Origin: Pseudomonadota bacterium | Lineage (GTDB): Bacteria > Pseudomonadota > Alphaproteobacteria > Rhizobiales > Rhizobiaceae | Assembly: GCA_023419995.1 (NCBI GenBank) | Contig: JAEZXF010000187.1 | Coordinates: forward strand, 1-9,585 | DNA: 9,585 nucleotides | Direction of reading: 5' to 3' | Shown here: positions 1-6,217 of the stretch, one piece after another | Position numbering within the stretch: the first letter of the stretch is position 1 | Layout: each line of letters opens with the position of its first letter | Made by a program: the position numbers and the translations under genes | Notes under the pieces: generated by a model | What the model was told of the DNA's origin: nothing | Seen by the model: only the letters and a program-made list of their open reading frames with translations | Databases searched by the model: none

Positions 1-862
1 CCTCGGCGCGTTCCTGCCGCGCATCGAGCAGGATCTTCGGGTCGGAGCTCGCCGCCCTGCCCCTGCGGGCGACGGCATCGCGCCGGGCCTGCCGCTCGCG
101 CGCCTGCTGGGCCGCGCGCGCAGCCTGCCGCACCTCGCGCTCGGCCGCGTCCAGCGCCTTCTCGGCCGCCTCCTGCTCCGTGGCCTTGCGGGCGCGGTAG
201 GCATCGAAGCCACCGCCATAGACGCGCGCGCCGTGCTCGGAAAGCTCGACGATCCGGTCCATGCCGTCGAGCAGCGCCCGGTCGTGGCTCACCACCACCG
301 CCCCGCCCTTCCAGCGCTCAAGGAAGGTGCGCAGCATGGCGCGGCCGTCGCGGTCGAGATTGTTGGTGGGCTCGTCGAGCAGGATCAGGTCCGGCTCGGC
401 GAAGGCAAGCGCGGCGAGCGCCGCCCGCGTGCGCTGGCCGCCGCTCAGGCCGGCGAGCGGCTGGAGGGGCGCGACGTCCCGCAGCCCGACGTCGGCGAGC
501 GCCCTGTCGAGGCGCGTCTCCAGCGTCCAGTCGGCGTCCGCGATCTCGTCGGCTTCGGTCTCGCCGGCCTCGATGCGCGCCAGCAGCGCAAGGCCGCCGG
601 CCGCGCCGAACAGGTCGGCTATCGTCTCCGCGCCGGTCGCCTCGGGGATCTGGCGCATGAGCGCGACGCGCCCCTCGCCGCGAACCGTGCCGGAGGACGG
701 CCGCGTCTCGCCGGCCAGGATCGACAGCAGCGACGACTTGCCGACGCCGTTGCGCCCGACGAGACCGGTCCGCTCATTGCCGAAGGAAAGATCGAGATCG
801 CTGAAAAGCGTGCGGCCGTCAGGAAGCCGGTACGAGAGGCCGTGAATGGAGAGAAAGGACAT
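1..862 (-). CDS. ABC-F family ATPase, N-terminal half (cut by left window edge)
   Basis: Reading the minus strand from ATG at 862 gives 287 open codons to the window edge, so the gene is partial. ABC-F proteins are soluble tandem ATPases that bind the ribosomal E site and act in translation or antibiotic protection; they have no membrane domain. Visible in the first ATPase domain: Walker A GRNGVGKS (about residues 36-43), signature LSGGQ (near 139-143), Walker B with the ABC-F-typical LILLDEPTNNLD (near 158-169) and H-loop VVVSHD (near 190). From about residue 215 the sequence turns into a charged Ala/Glu/Arg-rich helical stretch, which fits the inter-domain linker coiled coil. The second ATPase domain lies outside the window. 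No Shine-Dalgarno is visible just upstream of 862, and a short frame (819-920) overlaps the start. The subfamily (Uup, YheS, resistance type) cannot be settled from half the protein. Confidence 0.9.
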   Translation of the reverse strand, partial: MSFLSIHGLSYRLPDGRTLFSDLDLSFGNERTGLVGRNGVGKSSLLSILAGETRPSSGTVRGEGRVALMRQIPEATGAETIADLFGAAGGLALLARIEAGETEADEIADADWTLETRLDRALADVGLRDVAPLQPLAGLSGGQRTRAALAALAFAEPDLILLDEPTNNLDRDGRAMLRTFLERWKGGAVVVSHDRALLDGMDRIVELSEHGARVYGGGFDAYRARKATEQEAAEKALDAAEREVRQAARAAQQARERQARRDAVARRGRAASSDPKILLDARQERAE

Positions 863-920
863 GCGACACCATGGAGGACGATACGGTACGGGCGGAAGGC
901 GCGCGTGCTGCGTCGTTCAT
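819..920 (-). CDS. Possible 33-residue leader peptide overlapping the ABC-F start
   Basis: On the minus strand an ATG at 920 opens a 33-codon frame that stops with TGA at 821-819. It has the best ribosome-binding site in the region: AGAGGAG (935-929), 8 nt before the ATG. It reads through the ABC-F start codon (862) in another frame and ends 44 nt inside that gene. The peptide is Ser-rich with a C-terminal RPLVPAS and resembles no family I know. ABC-F resistance genes in Firmicutes are often controlled by translated leader frames; extending that to this gene is inference. It could also be chance, and its codon choice is mixed and not decisive. Confidence 0.35.
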   Translation of the reverse strand: MNDAARAPSARTVSSSMVSHVLSLHSRPLVPAS

Positions 921-928
921 CGGTGTCA

Positions 929-935
929 CTCCTCT
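929..935 (-). promoter_or_regulatory. Shine-Dalgarno of the short upstream frame
   Basis: The minus-strand sequence AGAGGAG lies 8 nt before the ATG at 920. It is the strongest SD match between the AraC gene and the ABC-F gene, while the ABC-F ATG at 862 has none in the usual place. Ribosomes loading here would translate the leader frame across the ABC-F start, so expression of the two is likely linked. Confidence 0.5.
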
Positions 936-939
936 GGAA

Positions 940-976
940 GCATCTCGCCGCCGGGCGGAACGACCCGGCATCTCGC
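940..976 (-). repeat. Direct repeat flanking a hairpin in the ABC-F 5' region
   Basis: The 9-mer GCATCTCGC (plus strand) occurs at 940-948 and again at 968-976, a 28-base period. Between and partly overlapping them is a perfect 6-bp hairpin, GCCGGG (950-955) with CCCGGC (964-969) around an 8-base loop. On the minus strand this lies just upstream of the leader SD at 935-929. No U-run follows, so it is not a plain terminator. A role in leader RNA folding or protein binding is inference. Confidence 0.4.
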
Positions 977-1051
977 AAATGCGGCAAAAACCAACGGACA
1001 GGCCCGCTGGCGGGGTCGATCCGGGTGGCGCCGCTCTGGCCGGTTCGCGGC

Positions 1052-1909
1052 CTATATAGGGTGCGCGCGCGCCGCAGGAAAGGGCCTGCCCCGCCCGCCC
1101 TGCCTCAGATAGGTGCGCGGCGCCACGCCGAGCATCCGGCGGAACATCGTCGTGAAGGCCGGCGCGCTTTCGTAGCCGAGGTCGAGCGCCACCTCGGTCA
1201 CGCTCTTTCCCCGCGCCAGCAGCGGCAGGGCGGCGAGCAGCGTCGCCTGGCGCCGCCAGACCGACAGGCTCACCCCCGTCTCGCGCTGGAAGGCGCGGGT
1301 GAAGCTGCGGCGGCTCATGCCGGCGCTGTTCGCCCAGTAGTCGATCGTCGCCCCGGCCGTCGGCGCGGCGACGAACTCCCTGCACAGCCGCACGAGGCGC
1401 GGGTCGGCCGGGAACGGCAGCGCGAACGGCCGCTCCTGAAGGCGCGGGATCTCGATGAGAAGGAGGCGCATGATCGCCTCGCTCCGCTCCCCGCCCGCAT
1501 CCTCGCCGGCCTGCACCGCCTCGACGATCAGGCTGCGCATCAGCTCGCTCACCGCCAGCACCTGGAGGCTGCCCGGCAGGTTCTCCCCCACGCCGGCCAG
1601 AACGTAGGCCGAGCGCATGCGCACCGTGCCGATCATCTCCACCGCATGCTCGACGCCGGCCGGAATCCACATGGCATGGCCGGGCGGAACCATCCAGCGC
1701 CCCTGCCCGGTCGAGATCATCACGCTGCCCCGGAAGGGGTAGAGAAGCTGCGCGCGGCTGTGGCTGTGCGCGCCGACCCGGTGGCCGTCCGGATAGTCGG
1801 TGGAGAGAGCGACGACGTCGCCCTGCGCCGTCTCGATCCAGTCGAGGCGGCTGCGCAAGCCCGTCTCGTCGCCGGGAAGCGGCTGGAATGCCGGGGAAGA
1901 CTTGCCCAT
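1052..1909 (-). CDS. AraC-family transcriptional regulator with N-terminal cupin domain
   Basis: This is a 285-residue DNA-binding regulator. Residues about 25-105 form a cupin-like sensing domain with GAHSHSRAQLLYPFRG (46-61), then WMVPPGHAMWIPAGVEH (72-88), a pattern typical of the NimR/YeaM-type AraC group. The C-terminal domain has two helix-turn-helix units: about 188-211 (ending FTRAFQRETG) and 236-261 (VTEVALDLGYESAPAFTTMFRRMLG region, the classic second AraC helix pair). The start MGKSSP at 1909 matches the usual N-terminal length; the only upstream SD-like bases are AAGG about 11 nt away. The gene is divergent from the MFS exporter with 105 bases between them, the layout of nimR/nimT in E. 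coli, so it probably controls that exporter and itself. The ligand is unknown. The stop codon lies in the 10-bp palindrome CCTATATAGG (1051-1060). Confidence 0.9.
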   Translation of the reverse strand: MGKSSPAFQPLPGDETGLRSRLDWIETAQGDVVALSTDYPDGHRVGAHSHSRAQLLYPFRGSVMISTGQGRWMVPPGHAMWIPAGVEHAVEMIGTVRMRSAYVLAGVGENLPGSLQVLAVSELMRSLIVEAVQAGEDAGGERSEAIMRLLLIEIPRLQERPFALPFPADPRLVRLCREFVAAPTAGATIDYWANSAGMSRRSFTRAFQRETGVSLSVWRRQATLLAALPLLARGKSVTEVALDLGYESAPAFTTMFRRMLGVAPRTYLRQGGRGRPFPAARAHPI

Positions 1910-1912
1910 CGG

Positions 1913-1950
1913 TGGTCGAACCTTGGCCCACTCGCGAAGAAAATCGACCA
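1913..1950. promoter_or_regulatory. Inverted repeat in the regulator/exporter intergenic region, candidate operator
   Basis: TGGTCGA (1913-1919) and its exact complement TCGACCA (1944-1950) lie with centres 31 bp apart, about three helical turns, just upstream of the AraC-regulator start. The 1910-2014 region must hold both divergent promoters. I could not pick convincing -35/-10 pairs for either. A dimeric regulator binding both arms on one DNA face is plausible. AraC proteins more often use direct repeats, which lowers certainty. Confidence 0.4.
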
Positions 1951-2002
1951 AACCACAAAGGACGGCAGCATTCAACAGGCCTAAGCATCGGCCGACGCAA
2001 TC

Positions 2003-2017
2003 GAGGATTCCGCCTTG
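2003..2017 (+). promoter_or_regulatory. Ribosome-binding site selecting a TTG start for the MFS gene
   Basis: GAGG at 2003-2006 is 8 nt from the TTG at 2015 but 17 nt from the first in-frame ATG at 2024. The spacing favours the TTG as initiator. The two choices differ by only three residues. Confidence 0.55.
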
Positions 2018-3226
2018 ACCGACATGACCGCCGGCGCGGCCCGCCCCACCGCCCAGAGCACCGTGTTCCCGATCATCCTCGCCGTGAGCCTGTGCCACAT
2101 GCTCAACGACGTGATGCAGTCGCTGCTGTCGGCGATCTACCCGATGCTGAAGCAGGAGCACGCGCTCGACTTCTGGCAGATCGGCCTGCTGACCTTCACC
2201 TTCCAGGTCACGGCCTCGCTGCTGCAGCCGGCCGTCGGCCTCTACACCGACAAGCGGCCGATGCCGCAGTCGCTGCCCGTCGGCATGGCGTCGAGCATGG
2301 TCGGCCTGTTCCTGCTCGCCTATGCCCACAGCTACCCGTTCCTGCTTTTCGGCGCAGCGCTGATCGGCATCGGCTCGGCCATCTTCCACCCCGAGGCGTC
2401 GCGCGTGGCGCGGCTGGCCTCCGGCGGCCGCTACGGCCTCGCCCAGTCGCTGTTCCAGGTCGGCGGCAATTTCGGCACCGCCATCGGCCCGCTTCTCGCC
2501 GCGTTCATCGTCGTGCCGCGCGGCCAGGCGAGCGTCGCCTGGTTCGCCGTCATCGCCCTCGCCGGCATGCTGATCCTGAACCGCGTCGGCGCCTGGTATG
2601 CGCGCACCATGGCCGCCAATGCCGGGCGGGCGGCCGGCGCGCTGACCGCGCCGCTGCCGCGCAAGCGCATCGTCACCGCGCTGGTGGTGCTGGCGCTGCT
2701 CGTCTTCTCGAAGAACATCTACACGGCCAGCATCTCGAGCTACTATACCTTCTTCCTGATCGAGAAGTTCGGGGTTTCCGTCCAGCAGTCGCAGATGATG
2801 CTGTTCCTGTTCCTCGGGGCGATGGCGCTCGGCACCGTGCTCGGCGGCCCGATCGGCGACCGCTTCGGCTCGCGCACCGTGATCTGGTTCTCGATCCTCG
2901 GCGTCCTGCCCTTCACCCTCGCCCTGCCCTATGCCGACCTGTTCTGGAGCGGCGTGCTGTCGTTCGTCATCGGCGTGGTGCTGGCTTCGGCCTTCCCGGC
3001 CATCGTCGTGTTCGCGCAGGAGCTGGTGCCTGGCCGCGTCGGCATGATCGCCGGCATCTTCTTCGGCTTCGCCTTCGGCATGGGCGGCCTCGCCGCCGCC
3101 GTGCTCGGCGTGCTGGCCGACATCAACGGCATCGAGTGGGTCTACGGCGTCTGTTCCTTCCTCCCCGCGCTCGGCCTGCTGACCATCCTGCTGCCGAGCC
3201 GCAAGGAATTATCCTCGAGCTTCTAG
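2015..3226 (+). CDS. MFS exporter, fosmidomycin-resistance (Fsr) type
   Basis: This is a 403-residue inner-membrane proton-driven exporter of the major facilitator superfamily, close in length to E. coli Fsr. Family marks visible: the N-terminal helix with CHMLNDVMQSLLSAIYPMLK (27-46), GLLTFTFQVTASLLQPAVG (57-75) followed by YTDKRP, the GIGSAIFHPEASRVA stretch (118-132), and SLFQVGGNFGTAIGP (145-159). The second half repeats the motif-A loop as GGPIGDRFGSR (277-287). Hydrophobic spans suggest 12 helices, with the central loop near 190-218. The start is taken at TTG 2015 because of the SD. The gene is divergent from the AraC-type regulator. Fsr proteins export fosmidomycin and some other small toxic compounds; the real substrate here is unknown. 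No gene follows closely, and a weak hairpin lies at 3255-3266. Confidence 0.92.
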   Translation: MTDMTAGAARPTAQSTVFPIILAVSLCHMLNDVMQSLLSAIYPMLKQEHALDFWQIGLLTFTFQVTASLLQPAVGLYTDKRPMPQSLPVGMASSMVGLFLLAYAHSYPFLLFGAALIGIGSAIFHPEASRVARLASGGRYGLAQSLFQVGGNFGTAIGPLLAAFIVVPRGQASVAWFAVIALAGMLILNRVGAWYARTMAANAGRAAGALTAPLPRKRIVTALVVLALLVFSKNIYTASISSYYTFFLIEKFGVSVQQSQMMLFLFLGAMALGTVLGGPIGDRFGSRTVIWFSILGVLPFTLALPYADLFWSGVLSFVIGVVLASAFPAIVVFAQELVPGRVGMIAGIFFGFAFGMGGLAAAVLGVLADINGIEWVYGVCSFLPALGLLTILLPSRKELSSSF

Positions 3227-3254
3227 GAGACCTCCCGACACCAGTGCGTCCTCC

Positions 3255-3266
3255 CGGCTTCGGCCG
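3255..3266 (+). terminator. Weak UUCG hairpin after the MFS gene
   Basis: CGGC-TTCG-GCCG forms a 4-bp stem with the very stable UUCG tetraloop 29 bases after the MFS stop, followed by ATCTTGATT, only moderately T-rich. The stem is short for an intrinsic terminator, and the following bases also serve the candidate promoter at 3270-3298. This is a possibility only. Confidence 0.25.
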
Positions 3267-3269
3267 ATC

Positions 3270-3298
3270 TTGATTGCGCCCGGAATTCTTGAAATAAT
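3270..3298 (+). promoter_or_regulatory. Candidate sigma-70 type promoter of the caspase-like gene
   Basis: TTGATT (3270-3275; 4/6 to TTGACA) and AATAAT (3293-3298; 5/6 to TATAAT) are 17 bases apart. This is the closest match to the consensus I found in the window. A transcript would begin near 3305, giving a leader of about 30 bases to the ATG at 3338. The gene is therefore probably transcribed on its own, not from the MFS gene. Confidence 0.55.
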
Positions 3299-3337
3299 TG
3301 CAGGCAGGCGCGGCGTTTATCGACCCCGGGGGTTGGG

Positions 3338-5344
3338 ATGTACGTTCGCATGTCCGCCGCGTTCCTTGTCCTGTTCGCGATCCTGTTCCCCGCGCACGCA
3401 CAGGAGCGCTTCGCGCTGCTGATCGGCAACAGCCGCTACGAGCACGCCAAGCCGCTTCGCAATCCCGAGAACGACATCGAGGTGGTGGCGCAGTCGCTGG
3501 AGACGGTCGGCTTCAGGACGCGAAAGGTGCTCAACGCCGATCTTGCGACGCTGACGGCGCAGATCGATGCCTTCGTGAGCCAGGACCTCTCCGGCGCCGA
3601 CCGCCCGGTGGTGCTCGTCTACTTCGCCGGGCATGGCGTGCAGCGGCAGGGGACGAACTACCTGCTGCCGGTGGATTCATTGGTCAGTGACGCCGGCTCG
3701 CTGACGGCGACCACGCTCGCCGCCGACAAGCTGCTCGCCGGCCTGTCCGCCATCGACGCCAGCCTTCAGATAGTCATTCTCGACGCCTGCCGGGACGATC
3801 CGTTCGGCGACCTCAGTCGCGGCGCGGTCTCGCTGCAGGACGGTCTGGCGGCGGCGGTGGAGAGGACCGGCCAGGTCATCGCCTACTCGACGGCGCCGGG
3901 CAGGACGGCCGCGGACGGCGACACGGGCACCAGCCCTTATGCCGCGGCGTTCGCCGAGACCCTCCTGATGCCGGGACTGTCGCTGCGCGGGGTGTTCGAC
4001 CGCGTGCGCGAAAAGGTGATGGAGCGCACGCGGGGTAGCCAGGAACCTTGGGAAAGCACCGCGATCTACGATGATTTCCATTTCATCGAGCCGGAGGCCA
4101 TGGTGGCGATCTCCGAGGTCGAGGCGCTCCTGTGGGACAATGCCGTGCTCGCGGATTCGGCTGAATCGTACCAGCGCTATCTGTCGCGCTTCACCGAGGG
4201 CCGCTTCGCCTCGCTGGCCCGGATGAAGATCGACAACATCAACAAGGATTTTTCCTTCCGCAAGCAATCAGAGACATTTCCGATCCTCGTCAATTGGGAC
4301 GGCAGCATAGATTTCTGCAATCAGGAACTGCAAACCGACAGTATGAGCGATGCATTTGAGTATTTGTTTGGGTTATACGACTATCAGGATGAATTGATAT
4401 ATATCGATATTGAAATACCACTTAAAAATATAATGTGTGAGAAAAATGAAATCAGCGACGTCTCTATAGAAGCCGTCCATGATATAGATGACTGCCATGA
4501 AGTAATCCACCATTTCTCGGATGAAGAATCCGATACGAGGCACGTTGAAAAATGCGTCGAGGCATTGGAGTTCGCCCCGCTGGACTGGGGGGATCACCTG
4601 GAGAAGCAAAGCGGCCTCGTCATCTCGCAGTACGACGTCGAGGGGCTCTATCTCTCCGGAATGAGCGCCACCTACTATCGCTACCGCTTCGATCCCCAGG
4701 AGGGGTATTTCGAGGACGCATTCGTCTCGATCCAGGGTCTCGTCCGGGTTCACACGTTCCTTCAGGAGATATTCGTCTCCTATTTCCTCGAACCGGCCGA
4801 CCCGGCCGAGCTGGGACTGACCTGGAAATTCCAGAACACGCTCGAGGCCTACCGGAAAATTGACGACGGATCGGGCGTGAAGCCCCTCTCCATGGTGTCC
4901 CTGTATCTCAAGCGTCAGGAGGAGGCGCGGTACGATGAAGCGCCGCTGACCAGCTACTGGGACCACGAAGGCTCGGTCATCGGCCTGTTCGAGATCGACG
5001 ACCACCGCACCCTGAGCTACCTGGAACCAGGGGAGGCCCTGCGTTCCGCCGGAGTCGAGGAGTTCGCGGTGCTTTTCGAAGGAACGATGTCGGGCTCGAG
5101 GATCTATTCGGGCACCGCCTACACCTACCCGCCGCGGTGCGAACCTCAATCCTACGCCACGCAGGGGACGGTCTCGCCCGAGGAAGACCGCATCGTCCTT
5201 CAGGGCGAGATTCCGGTGTTCGATGACTTGTGCAGGCAGGTCGGCACGAGGAGCGAGGCCATCGTCCTGACCTTCACGGGGACGGCGTCGGCGGACGACG
5301 ATTTCTTCATGGATGAGGACGGCGAGGAGGACGAAGACGAATAG
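3338..5344 (+). CDS. Exported caspase-like (peptidase C14) protein with unassigned C-terminal region
   Basis: A signal peptide (residues 1-21, hydrophobic core AFLVLFAILF, cleavage after AHA) predicts export to the periplasm. Residues 23-250 are a caspase p20-type fold: RFALLIGNSRY (24-34), catalytic His99 in YFAGHG, catalytic Cys151 in ILDACRDDPF, and a later VIAYSTAPG strand (180-188). Residues 261-298 resemble the W-x-YL-x-F-x-G-x-F-A-x-LA linker seen after other bacterial caspase domains. The rest (about 310-668) I cannot assign. It has six cysteines (327, 367, 386, 406, 601, 632), which could form disulphides in the periplasm. Residues 600-648 look like a small beta domain, and 12 of the last 16 residues are acidic. 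The ATG at 3338 is preceded by GGGGG at 5-base spacing; the ATG at 3350 would also leave a signal peptide. The target is unknown. The codons for about 309-408 are strikingly AT-rich. Confidence 0.85.
   Translation: MYVRMSAAFLVLFAILFPAHAQERFALLIGNSRYEHAKPLRNPENDIEVVAQSLETVGFRTRKVLNADLATLTAQIDAFVSQDLSGADRPVVLVYFAGHGVQRQGTNYLLPVDSLVSDAGSLTATTLAADKLLAGLSAIDASLQIVILDACRDDPFGDLSRGAVSLQDGLAAAVERTGQVIAYSTAPGRTAADGDTGTSPYAAAFAETLLMPGLSLRGVFDRVREKVMERTRGSQEPWESTAIYDDFHFIEPEAMVAISEVEALLWDNAVLADSAESYQRYLSRFTEGRFASLARMKIDNINKDFSFRKQSETFPILVNWDGSIDFCNQELQTDSMSDAFEYLFGLYDYQDELIYIDIEIPLKNIMCEKNEISDVSIEAVHDIDDCHEVIHHFSDEESDTRHVEKCVEALEFAPLDWGDHLEKQSGLVISQYDVEGLYLSGMSATYYRYRFDPQEGYFEDAFVSIQGLVRVHTFLQEIFVSYFLEPADPAELGLTWKFQNTLEAYRKIDDGSGVKPLSMVSLYLKRQEEARYDEAPLTSYWDHEGSVIGLFEIDDHRTLSYLEPGEALRSAGVEEFAVLFEGTMSGSRIYSGTAYTYPPRCEPQSYATQGTVSPEEDRIVLQGEIPVFDDLCRQVGTRSEAIVLTFTGTASADDDFFMDEDGEEDEDE
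4261..4560. other. Low-GC segment inside the caspase-like gene
   Basis: Counting bases per 60-base line gives 28, 25, 15, 25 and 27 G+C, that is 120/300 = 40%, with 25% in 4381-4440. Flanking lines return above 60%. The reading frame stays open, encoding about residues 309-408, a stretch rich in Asp, Glu, Ile and Tyr with four cysteines. It may be an acquired domain or a fast-evolving insert. I see no repeats or mobile-element ends bordering it. Confidence 0.75.
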
Positions 5345-5376
5345 CCCCGTGGGATCGCCGTGAAATCGGGCGCGTC

Positions 5377-5405
5377 TTGCGGATCTCGTCGCTTTCCGTT
5401 ACAGC
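5377..5405 (+). promoter_or_regulatory. Weak candidate promoter upstream of rplY
   Basis: TTGCGG (5377-5382) and TACAGC (5400-5405) are spaced by 17 bases. Each matches consensus at only three positions. If real, the transcript would contain the long palindrome at 5448-5523 in its leader. The 236-base gap 5345-5580 holds nothing else that looks like a gene. Confidence 0.2.
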
Positions 5406-5447
5406 ATCGCCACCCGCGTAGACACCCTTGGAGGCAACGCGGCGGGG

Positions 5448-5523
5448 AGCGGCTCGACGCCGCATGATCCCGAAACGCGGCTTGCCGCCGCTCGGACAGG
5501 ATCATGCGCCGGGGAGAGCCGCT
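5448..5523. repeat. Long imperfect palindrome, likely rhizobial-type intergenic palindromic element
   Basis: Three nested perfect arms are present: AGCGGCTC (5448-5455) with GAGCCGCT (5516-5523); CGCATGATCC (5461-5470) with GGATCATGCG (5499-5508); and GCGGC (5477-5481) with GCCGC (5487-5491). The core, with CGCATGATCCCGAAA at its left and GGATCATGCG at its right, closely resembles palindromes scattered between genes in Rhizobium and Mesorhizobium genomes as I recall them. As RNA it would fold into a hairpin in the rplY leader 57 bases before the start codon. It may be a dispersed repeat, a leader structure or a terminator-like insulator after the caspase gene; no U-run follows. Confidence 0.65.
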
Positions 5524-5580
5524 TTCGACGTTTGCGGACCCGGTCTGCGAACGCTCCAGCAACGCAAGAAAGGAAATGCC

Positions 5581-6192
5581 ATGAGCCAGTCTTACGAGCT
5601 CAAGGCCGAGGCGCGCGACAGGGTCGGTAAGGGGTCCGCCCGCGAACTGCGCCGCAACGGCAAGGTGCCCGCCGTCATCTACGGCGACAAGCAGGCCCCG
5701 CTCGCCATCGCGCTGAGCTACAAGGACGTCTACTACAAGATCCACGGCGGCGGCTTCATGACCACCGTCGCGACGATCGACGTGGACGGCAAGAAGATTC
5801 AGGTCCTGCCGAAGGAATACCAGCTCGACCCCGTCCGCGATTTCCCCGTGCACGTCGACTTCCTGCGCGTCGGCAAGAACACGCTGGTGACCGTCCAGAT
5901 CCCGGTTCACTTCGTCAACGAGGAGAAGTCGGCCGGCATCAAGCGCGGCGGCGTGCTGAACATCGTGCGCCACGACATCGAGGCCCACGTTCCGGCCAAC
6001 GCGATCCCCGACTTCATCGAGGTCGACCTCGCCGGCACGGACATCGGCGATTCGATCCACATCTCGGCGGTGACGCTGCCGAAGGGCGTGAAGCCGACCA
6101 TCACCGACCGCGACTTCACCATCGCCACCATCGCTGCGCCGGCCGGCCTCAAGAGCGAGGAAGGCGAAGCGGCGGCGGAAGGCGAGGAATAG
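5581..6192 (+). CDS. rplY: 50S ribosomal protein L25/general stress protein Ctc
   Basis: A 203-residue, two-domain L25 of the Ctc/TL5 type. The N-terminal domain (about 1-95) binds 5S rRNA in the large subunit; hallmark stretches are [20 protein letters not shown] (17-36) and [20 protein letters not shown] (79-98). The C-terminal TL5-like beta domain includes [16 protein letters not shown] (120-135) and [17 protein letters not shown] (160-176), and ends in an acidic [11 protein letters not shown] tail as in many alphaproteobacterial versions. The ATG at 5581 has AAAGGA (5569-5574) 6 nt upstream; the reading frame extends further upstream but that part is not L25-like. It is followed 25 bases later by pth, and they are probably co-transcribed as in other rhizobia. 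Confidence 0.95.
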   Translation: MSQSYELKAEARDRVGKGSARELRRNGKVPAVIYGDKQAPLAIALSYKDVYYKIHGGGFMTTVATIDVDGKKIQVLPKEYQLDPVRDFPVHVDFLRVGKNTLVTVQIPVHFVNEEKSAGIKRGGVLNIVRHDIEAHVPANAIPDFIEVDLAGTDIGDSIHISAVTLPKGVKPTITDRDFTIATIAAPAGLKSEEGEAAAEGEE

Positions 6193-6217
6193 TCTCGCCC
6201 GCCGGGAGCCATCCGTC

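Noticed and set aside
1051..1060. CCTATATAGG, a 10-bp perfect palindrome
   Set aside because: It contains the AraC gene's stop codon and a TATATA core. With no matching -35 and no neighbouring symmetry it is too short to call a promoter or operator.
233..1984. 583-codon open frame on the plus strand
   Set aside because: It lies antisense to the ABC-F and AraC genes, has an Arg/Ala/Gly/His-rich composition with no recognisable motifs, and is explained by high G+C removing stop codons opposite real genes.
819..2000. Long minus-strand frame through the AraC gene as one protein
   Set aside because: Its upstream part is an out-of-frame reading of the AraC gene. Only its last 33 codons, from the ATG at 920, have an SD and are treated separately as a possible leader.
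3324..3331. CCCCGGGG palindrome at the ribosome-binding site of the caspase-like gene
   Set aside because: An 8-bp GC palindrome is expected by chance in this composition and has no loop. It might slow initiation but does not support a feature.
3338..5344. Caspase-like gene as part of a defence island
   Set aside because: Bacterial caspase-like proteins occur in some defence systems, but this one has a signal peptide and its neighbours are an exporter and ribosomal genes. No sensor, toxin or nuclease partner is visible.
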